Program-made: the position numbers and the translations under genes | Part shown: in pieces, positions 52,205 through 57,593 of the stretch | Layout of the letters: each line of letters begins with the position of its first letter | Position numbering within the stretch: position 1 is the first letter of the stretch | Notes under the pieces: generated by a model | What the model saw: the letters and a program-made list of their open reading frames with translations, nothing else | Databases searched by the model: none | What the model was told of the DNA's origin: nothing | Origin: Syntrophobacteraceae bacterium | GTDB lineage: Bacteria; Desulfobacterota; Syntrophobacteria; Syntrophobacterales; Syntrophobacteraceae | DNA length: 57,593 nucleotides | Assembly: GCA_025454175.1 (NCBI GenBank) | Contig: JALOOX010000015.1 | Location: 1-57,593, forward strand | Reading direction: 5' to 3'

Positions 52205-52534
52205 ATGCGACACCTGCTCATTCCGCTGGCGCTCATGGTGTGTATCTCTGCTCTCTCCTCCTGTGGTCCGGCCAGGGACCTGGCCGGCAGGTATGAGGCG
52301 GTGGACCCGCGGGATGGGCAGAAGCGGCTCCCGCTCGAGCTCAAGGACGACGGGAAGGGGTCATGGAAGATGAACCACGAGGATTTCACATTCACCTGGG
52401 AGGAGAGGGGCGGCGAGGTGTGGCTTCATAGCAAATCGGGTGGGGTCATTGCAGGAACGATCCACGACGATCTCTCGATCCACATTGCCTTACCGGGCGT
52501 GGGAAGCTTTCGATTCGAGAAGCTGCACCCTTGA
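52205..52534 (+). CDS. Small lipoprotein (109 aa)
   Basis: It has a lipoprotein signal with lipobox L-S-S-C. The mature part is a small beta-rich domain (RYEAVDPRDGQKRLPLELKDDGKGSW, ending VGSFRFEKLHP). It begins 2 bp after the MauE-like gene, so it is very likely co-transcribed as the last gene of the sensing cassette. Family not recognised; possibly a periplasmic inhibitor or chaperone-like beta fold. Confidence 0.75.
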   Translation: MRHLLIPLALMVCISALSSCGPARDLAGRYEAVDPRDGQKRLPLELKDDGKGSWKMNHEDFTFTWEERGGEVWLHSKSGGVIAGTIHDDLSIHIALPGVGSFRFEKLHP

Positions 52535-52577
52535 TGTCCCATGGGCCTCGCTTTCCGCATTGACCACGCCCTCCGGT

Positions 52578-52594
52578 CCCCGTTGGAAACGGGG
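52578..52594. terminator. Short hairpin between convergent genes
   Basis: A 7-bp perfect stem (CCCCGTT / AACGGGG) has a 3-nt loop, located 44 bp after the lipoprotein stop. There is no T-run, so terminator function is uncertain. Confidence 0.3.
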
Positions 52595-52695
52595 CGATGC
52601 CCATGCCCTTCGGGTCTGACATGCCGACTCTCGCCATTTGTGCCGTGGCTGAAGGCTTCTGGTCAGGGGCTCCAAGAGTTTGGCGACACCAGCGC

Positions 52696-53034
52696 TCAAG
52701 CCACCCGGTGTAAAACCCGATAGTCTCCGTCCTCATAAAGCGTGAAACGTTCGTTCTGGAACGAGAACTCGTCCTGGTAGGCGAAAGGGAGGTTGAGCTC
52801 CCGGGCCGCCGACATGGATTCGAGAAGGAATGAAAGCACCTGTCCGTATTCCGGCACGGATTGCATCAGCTCCTGGAAATCGATCCGAATCTCCTTGATT
52901 CCGAAGTAATTCCTCAGGCCTTCCGTTCTGAAACCGCCGGCTTCCTCGTCCCGCACAATGGAAATGAGCTGCTCAGGCCTTTTGCTGTTCTGGATGGTCA
53001 TCAATACAATTTGCTCATGGGGCTCGGTCATCAC
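52696..53034 (-). CDS. Hypothetical protein (112 aa)
   Basis: The frame starts at GTG 53034 or ATG 53031, just after GGAGGTGAT, and overlaps the stop of the upstream SAP-domain gene, so it is translationally coupled. The product is soluble and acidic with a central helix (RIDFQELMQSVPEYGQVLSF) and a C-terminal beta strand pair (NERFTLYEDGDYRVLHRV). No family recognised. Likely part of a two-gene operon. Confidence 0.6.
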   Translation of the reverse strand: MMTEPHEQIVLMTIQNSKRPEQLISIVRDEEAGGFRTEGLRNYFGIKEIRIDFQELMQSVPEYGQVLSFLLESMSAARELNLPFAYQDEFSFQNERFTLYEDGDYRVLHRVA

Positions 53035-53264
53035 TCTGTATCACCTCCGGCTTTCTTGCGGCTGGTTCTGCGGGGCTTTCGCTCCTCACCGAGGCACGAC
53101 GACCTGAAGCTGCAGTCCAGCTGGTCGCAGTAATCGGTGGCGGTCCCATAACAGTCGAAATTTCCTTCCGCCTTTTGGATCGCACGGATCAACTCCGCCT
53201 TGGTCTTCCCGAAGGAGTTGATTCCCATCTCCTTGGCCTTGGATCGAATATCCTGAATCTTCAT
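53031..53264 (-). CDS. Rho-N/SAP-like domain protein with Cys cluster (77 aa)
   Basis: It begins KIQDIRSKAKEMGINSFGKT, AELIRAIQKAEGNFDC, a helix-extension-helix nucleic-acid-binding motif like the SAP/Rho N-terminal domain. A cluster of four spaced cysteines follows (CYG..YCDQLDCSF..SC), a likely metal site, and a basic tail (RKPRRTSRKKAGG). ATG 53264 has GGAG nearby; a start at 53288 is possible. It overlaps the following gene by four bases. Probably a small nucleic-acid-binding protein. Confidence 0.75.
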   Translation of the reverse strand: MKIQDIRSKAKEMGINSFGKTKAELIRAIQKAEGNFDCYGTATDYCDQLDCSFRSSCLGEERKPRRTSRKKAGGDTE

Positions 53265-53390
53265 TGCTTCGGACTCCATGGTTGTCAATTGGCGTCAGCG
53301 ACCTAACCATAATATTCCATTCACGGAAACACAACAGATGTTCAATCCGCATCGATCCATCAAAAAGAAAGATATGGGGACACCGCAGTG

Positions 53391-54089
53391 TCAGGGGGCG
53401 GCACCTTCCCGTGAACCGGCATCCATATGCCGGAGGCTCAATGCGCGGGGAGCGGCCGGCCGCAGTTTCTCCAGGCTCGCCAGAAGGGAGCCCATGCCCA
53501 TGGCGACATCATGGGGAAGGGTGAGCTGCCCGGCGACATTTCCGACCCTGAGCACCTGCCGACCGTCCTGCTGAGCGACGATGGCTCCCGATTGCACCTG
53601 GACGGTAATGAAAAGGGAAGAGGCTTTCCTCGCTTCACCGTCCCGAGGGCGATCCTTGCCGCCCGAGACGCTGTCTGGTTCTGAAGGCGCGATCCATTGT
53701 CCGCTGGAATCCTTTTCCAGGTAGAGCACCGGGCGATCCAGTGACAGAGCCGTCACGCGCAAGAAAGGCTTCTTCAAGGAAGGACTGAAAGTCACCACTG
53801 CCCGGTCACAGTTCAGGATCGTCTTGCCGTGCCGGATCACCTCGGCTTTGCCGACGACCAGTCTGAAAGGCCAGTTCCAGGCGTATTCCGACATCTGGAG
53901 GCGGAATCCACCGCGTTGCTCCATGTATTCCACCCATGATTCCACAAGATACCGCTGAAAGGCGGCTGCCTGAAATGCGAATGCAAGGGCGGAGACGAGC
54001 ACAACGACCACTGCCGCCATCACAGGCCACCATCGGATGGATCGCCTTCCGGTTTCGGACTTCTTGTTGCGTCGTGGCATCCTGGACAT
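53391..54089 (-). CDS. AsmA-like inner-membrane protein, short
   Basis: The 232-aa product starts at ATG 54089 (GGAGGAG site), has a basic N-terminus, one TM helix (WWPVMAAVVVVLVSALAF) and a periplasmic beta-rich region like the N-terminus of AsmA/DUF748 proteins (GFRLQMSEYAWNWPFRLVVG, FSPSLKKPFLRVTALSLDRP). AsmA-like proteins take part in envelope lipid transport, but this one is much shorter than typical members. The stop lies in a small hairpin (GACACCGCAGTGTC, 53379-53392) followed on the minus strand by a T-rich stretch. Confidence 0.65.
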   Translation of the reverse strand: MSRMPRRNKKSETGRRSIRWWPVMAAVVVVLVSALAFAFQAAAFQRYLVESWVEYMEQRGGFRLQMSEYAWNWPFRLVVGKAEVIRHGKTILNCDRAVVTFSPSLKKPFLRVTALSLDRPVLYLEKDSSGQWIAPSEPDSVSGGKDRPRDGEARKASSLFITVQVQSGAIVAQQDGRQVLRVGNVAGQLTLPHDVAMGMGSLLASLEKLRPAAPRALSLRHMDAGSREGAAP

Positions 54090-54176
54090 GTCGAGCTCCT
54101 CCGCGGAGGTTGCTTCTCCTCTGGTCATTATGAGAGAATGATCCTGACAAATCAATCAGCAATGAAGGAGCCAATG

Positions 54177-55181
54177 ATGAAAGCGATGGTGTTGGATCGG
54201 TGCGCCCCCATTCATAGCCGTCCTCTCCGCTGGGAGGAGCTCCCGGACCCGACTCCGGGCCGTGGAGAGGTCCTGGTTCGAGTTAAGGCTTGCGGTGTCT
54301 GCAGGACGGACCTGCACGTCATCGAAGGTGAGCTCCCCGCCATGGGGCGACGGGTGATCCCGGGGCATCAGGTGGTGGGCACGGTCGACGGCCAGGGAGC
54401 CGGCTCACATCGCTTCGCCATCGGGGACCGGATCGGCGTCGCCTGGCTTCACCACACCTGCGGCCAGTGCTCCCACTGCCGGGAGGGCAAGGAGAATCTT
54501 TGCGAAGACTCGTTATTCACAGGGTATCACCGACCGGGTGGCTACGCCGAGTACATCGTGGTGCCCGAGGACTTCGCGTACGCAATTCCCGGGGTGTTTT
54601 CCGATACGGAGGCACCCCCGCTGCTCTGTGCCGGGATCATCGGCTATCGCAGCCTCAAGCGAAGCCAGTGCAGACCGGGGCAGGCCCTCGCACTGTACGG
54701 ATTTGGGTCTTCCGCTCACATCGTGATCCAGATCGCCCGGCATTGGGGCTGCGGCGTTTACGTTTGCTCGAGAGACGCGAAGCACCGACAGTTGGCCCTC
54801 TCCTTGGGAGCGGAGTGGGCCGGCTCGAGCGCGGAGGACATGCCGGTCCTCGCCGACAGCGCCATCATTTTCGCTCCCGCCGGCTCCCTGGTTCCTCAAG
54901 CCCTGGCCCGGCTGCGCAAGGGAGGAACCCTGGCGCTGGCCGGTATTTACATGACCTCCATCCCCGAAATGGACTACGAGACGCACCTGTTCCATGAAAA
55001 GAATATCCACAGCGTGACGGCCAACACCAGGGAGGACGGTAACGAGCTTCTCCGGGTCGCGGCGGAAATTCCCATCCGTCCCCAGGTGGAGTTGTTTCCC
55101 ATGGAGCGGGCCAACGACGCCCTCATCCGACTCAAAGAGGACAGCATTCAGGGATCGGCCGTGCTCGTCGTTCAGGATTGA
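54177..55181 (+). CDS. Zinc-dependent alcohol dehydrogenase (MDR family)
   Basis: The 334-aa enzyme has the catalytic zinc site ([25 protein letters not shown]), the structural-zinc cysteine cluster ([15 protein letters not shown]), and a Rossmann-like [15 protein letters not shown] where many relatives have GxGGxG. It probably oxidises or reduces a small alcohol or aldehyde with NAD(P)H. ATG 54177 sits 6 bp after AAGGAG, better spaced than ATG 54174. Divergent from the AsmA-like gene. Substrate unknown. Confidence 0.9.
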   Translation: MKAMVLDRCAPIHSRPLRWEELPDPTPGRGEVLVRVKACGVCRTDLHVIEGELPAMGRRVIPGHQVVGTVDGQGAGSHRFAIGDRIGVAWLHHTCGQCSHCREGKENLCEDSLFTGYHRPGGYAEYIVVPEDFAYAIPGVFSDTEAPPLLCAGIIGYRSLKRSQCRPGQALALYGFGSSAHIVIQIARHWGCGVYVCSRDAKHRQLALSLGAEWAGSSAEDMPVLADSAIIFAPAGSLVPQALARLRKGGTLALAGIYMTSIPEMDYETHLFHEKNIHSVTANTREDGNELLRVAAEIPIRPQVELFPMERANDALIRLKEDSIQGSAVLVVQD

Positions 55182-55671
55182 GACGTTCATGGTCCTGCCT
55201 CACCCCCCGGGACCGTCGGATCGACTGGTCTGACGGTCTTCCGTGAGCGCTGCCCCCTGTGGTCCGCCCCCGAAAACCCTCGGATATTCAGCCGAGGGCC
55301 GGTTTCGAAAACCTGCCCTCGGGTCTCCCTCCTGAAACATAACACTAAAGCCTTTTCCAATAAGGGGCGAATTATCAATCGTTCCCGAAGCAATTGCCCG
55401 CTTTTCCTCCGGGACCGTCTGTCCGACATGCGTCTCCGCCAGGCTGTGAAAGTGCACCGAACGAGAGGGGCCTTCCCCGCGAGGCAAAGTGCGCGAGGGA
55501 TGTTCCGTCGCTCGATTGGCATGATCGTGGCTTGCTGCCGCTGTTGTGCTCCCTGTGTATCAAATGGCTTCTGAACAACGGCTTGGAGGGGGCCGCAAAG
55601 GGCACATGCCAGTCTTGCCATTCCGGGCAACGGGCATCCAGATCAGGGGCTATCATTCAAAAGGAGTGGGA
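55182..55671. other. Intergenic region with an extended hairpin
   Basis: About 490 bp without a supported gene. An imperfect hairpin at about 55272-55309 (core CCCTCGG / CCGAGGG with an 8-nt loop, extended by CGAAAAC / GGTTTCG) may end the alcohol dehydrogenase transcript, although there is no T-run. A minus-strand frame (55187-55630) is rich in Arg and Cys and looks spurious. AAGGAGTGGG at the right edge is the ribosome site of the next gene. Confidence 0.4.
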
Positions 55672-57593
55672 ATGAATCGAACATCGAGATTGGCCGTAAC
55701 CGGGTTTTTATGCTTGGGAGCAATCCTCACGGCGTGGACAGGCTTGTCCATTGCGGGCGAGAAGACCAAGGTCCTCATCGGTCGTGTGTCCCACGTCGAA
55801 GGGCAGCTGCTGCGCTATGTCTACGAGGAAAAGGACTGGGCGGCCGTCGGCAAGGATTCTCCCTTCGGTCTGGAAGATGCGCTCTACACGGACCTGGATG
55901 GACGGGGGGAGCTCATGCTTCCCAATGGGATATGGATTCGAATTGGCGGCAGCACGCAGGTTCAGCTCGTCAAGCTCAAGCCCGACCTGACGGAAATCGA
56001 CGTCGCCGCCGGAGTGGCCCGTTTCCATAACCGCGGCGAGGACGGCGTCATCATGGTGACATCTCCTTTCGGATATGTCGTGGCCTATGGTGATACGGTC
56101 TTCGACATGTATGTCGGAGATGAATCGGTGGAGGTCATCGCTGTCACGGGAACGGTTGAATTCGTTCATCAGGGTGATGATTCCAGGTACGAAGTGGTGG
56201 CGGGATCGACCTCGGTCATTGCGGACGCCCGGCAGATCGTCGCCGCCGAGGGCACCGTCGACGCCGATTGGGATGACTGGAACCTCGGCCGGGACGATCT
56301 TTGGGCCAAGCGCGTTGAAGTCAAGGGCGATTCCATCGAATACCTGCCGGCGAACCTGCGTGACGATGCCCATGCTTTCGAGGAAAACGGGCGTTGGGAG
56401 AAGATCTACCATGAGGGCGAATACCGAACCATGTGGAGACCCACGCGGGTGAGCGCCGGCTGGGCTCCTTACACATCCGGCAGGTGGTCCGTCTACTACG
56501 GCGACAACTGCTGGATCCCCGACGAGCCGTTTGGCTATGCAACCCACCATTATGGAAACTGGGTAAGGGTCGACAGCTGCAGCTGCTGGTACTGGATGCC
56601 GCCCAGGGTGCGGCGGGTGGCGACGCATGTCAGCTACGACTGGTATGAAGACTATGACTGGAGCCCCGGGCGCGTGGGCTGGGTCCACAGGGAAGACTAC
56701 GTGGGGTGGGTCCCCCTCGCACCCGCCGAGCCCTACTACTCGCATCGCTATTGGGGCGCTACCTCCATCCTGGTGAGCACCCTTCCGCAGGTGAACATCA
56801 ATATAGGCGGGTACCGCTATCTCGACAATGCCGTCATAGTGAATCACAATCATTTTTACGGAGTGAACAACTACAGTTCGGTGAGAGTCACCAACATCAA
56901 CAAAACCACGATCGTGAACAATTACCATTCGTCGGCCGTGGTCAATAATACCGTCATCAACAATTACAACAACATACGTGAACGATACCATACCACCAAT
57001 GTGATGGTGAGCCGCGCTCCCCACGACTCGGTGGTGCGGCGGATCGAGCGGAACCATCATCGATCAAGGGAGACGGCGGCCATTGGGGTGACGGATCTCG
57101 AAAGAAACCTGTCCCGGACCCGGGAAGGCCGAATCAGTCGTGAAGGGCGCATCGGCCGGCCGGAGGTGACCAATCGTCTCGTGGATCGCGGGGACCGCGG
57201 CAAGCCGGATTCCGACGTGCAGTTCACGGGGAAGAGGAATCTCATCCGGAATGCTCGCCAGATTCAGGATTCCCCGGAAGGAGGCACCGGGCGCGGAGGA
57301 AGGCGCACCGCAGGTTTTGGCAGGACCGCTCAAGGTGATGGTCCCAGGGATGGGTCGGTGGGCGCGGAAGGCCGCGGACGCGACAGGCTGGACAGACCGG
57401 GGCGTAATGTCGGCGTGCAGGGCGGTCATGACGATGGTCAGGTGGAAGGCGGTCGGGAAAGACACCGGCCCGGGAGAGTCGGACGCGGTCCGGGAGAGGG
57501 CGCGGCGGGAGAGGAGACCGCGGTTGGCGGTCCGCAGGACCGGGGAAGACGTGTTCGCCCCGAGCGCGGCGTCGAGACGGGCGGTGTGGAAGC
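55672..57593 (+). CDS. FecR-domain / DUF6600-type exported protein (3' end outside window)
   Basis: ATG 55672 has an AAGGAGTGGG site. The first 640 residues are visible. They comprise a signal peptide (LAVTGFLCLGAILTAWTGL), a FecR-like domain (about 30-190; VLIGRVSHVEGQLLRYV, GELMLPNGIWIRIGGSTQVQL), and Trp/Tyr-rich repeats (WAPYTSGRWSVYYGDN, WYEDYDWSPGRVGWVHREDY) typical of DUF6600 proteins. An Asn-rich stretch follows (VNNTVINNYNN), then a low-complexity Gly/Arg-rich tail that continues past the window. Probably a secreted or surface protein; the role is unknown. Confidence 0.85.
   Translation, partial: MNRTSRLAVTGFLCLGAILTAWTGLSIAGEKTKVLIGRVSHVEGQLLRYVYEEKDWAAVGKDSPFGLEDALYTDLDGRGELMLPNGIWIRIGGSTQVQLVKLKPDLTEIDVAAGVARFHNRGEDGVIMVTSPFGYVVAYGDTVFDMYVGDESVEVIAVTGTVEFVHQGDDSRYEVVAGSTSVIADARQIVAAEGTVDADWDDWNLGRDDLWAKRVEVKGDSIEYLPANLRDDAHAFEENGRWEKIYHEGEYRTMWRPTRVSAGWAPYTSGRWSVYYGDNCWIPDEPFGYATHHYGNWVRVDSCSCWYWMPPRVRRVATHVSYDWYEDYDWSPGRVGWVHREDYVGWVPLAPAEPYYSHRYWGATSILVSTLPQVNINIGGYRYLDNAVIVNHNHFYGVNNYSSVRVTNINKTTIVNNYHSSAVVNNTVINNYNNIRERYHTTNVMVSRAPHDSVVRRIERNHHRSRETAAIGVTDLERNLSRTREGRISREGRIGRPEVTNRLVDRGDRGKPDSDVQFTGKRNLIRNARQIQDSPEGGTGRGGRRTAGFGRTAQGDGPRDGSVGAEGRGRDRLDRPGRNVGVQGGHDDGQVEGGRERHRPGRVGRGPGEGAAGEETAVGGPQDRGRRVRPERGVETGGVE

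Noticed and set aside
53375-53395. REP-like GGGGACACCGCAGTGTC as a mobile element
   Set aside because: Only one short hairpin copy was seen, and there is no transposase nearby.
55708-57060. 450-codon minus frame opposite the FecR-like gene
   Set aside because: It is antisense to a protein with a signal peptide and a good ribosome site; Val/His/Asp-rich composition without domains.

Overview
The window is GC-rich (about 60% by eye), with densely packed genes on both strands and no rRNA, tRNA, CRISPR array or intact insertion sequence that I could see. The gene content suggests an anaerobic delta-type proteobacterium (Desulfobacterota), perhaps near Syntrophobacter. The clues are a Tat-exported periplasmic-type [NiFe] hydrogenase, the ilvBNC-psd-pssA-leuCDB arrangement, several sigma-54 response regulators and many histidine kinases. 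This placement is inference from gene content; no marker gene was checked.

Layout. 1-3660 (minus) holds the start of a secreted protein, a GxxExxY/PD-(D/E)xK nuclease-like gene bracketed by two ~111-bp palindromic repeats, and a nucleotide-sugar dehydrogenase broken by an internal deletion. 4136-10829 (minus) holds a coiled-coil protein made of 18-residue repeats, then a putative operon of orphan substrate-binding lipoprotein, membrane histidine kinase and REC-GAF-kinase-REC hybrid. 11435-17193 (plus) holds an MBL-fold hydrolase, two large polytopic membrane proteins and a family-2 glycosyltransferase. 18632-22187 (minus) is the hydrogenase operon: small subunit, large subunit, maturation protease and HypC, with an intrinsic terminator between the structural and maturation genes. 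22853-26742 (minus) holds small genes, an orphan receiver with Glu at the phosphorylation site, an NtrC-type regulator and a glycine-zipper lipoprotein. 26979-29215 (plus) is a nucleotidyltransferase/kinase pair resembling MurU/AmgK plus a 44-aa basic protein. 29271-32219 (minus) holds pyruvate kinase and a GlcD-like FAD oxidase, and 32449 (plus) a second sigma-54 regulator.

34737-43152 is the branched-chain amino acid cluster: a good sigma-70 promoter, ilvB, ilvN, ilvC, psd, pssA, leuC, leuD, leuB and an intrinsic terminator. IlvBNC feed valine, isoleucine and leucine synthesis and LeuCDB continue towards leucine, but no leuA is present. Psd and PssA make phosphatidylethanolamine. An ion-transporter-superfamily protein with RCK-type domains follows.

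45195-52534 (plus) is the most unusual region: seven closely spaced genes for a substrate-binding lipoprotein, a histidine kinase with a four-cysteine insert, a REC-STAS fusion, an exported thioredoxin-fold protein, a GAF-GAF-TM-rhodanese protein without the catalytic Cys, a MauE/DoxX-type membrane protein and a small lipoprotein. I read it as an envelope redox or ligand-sensing module. The window ends with small hypothetical genes, an AsmA-like membrane protein, a zinc alcohol dehydrogenase and a truncated FecR/DUF6600-type protein.
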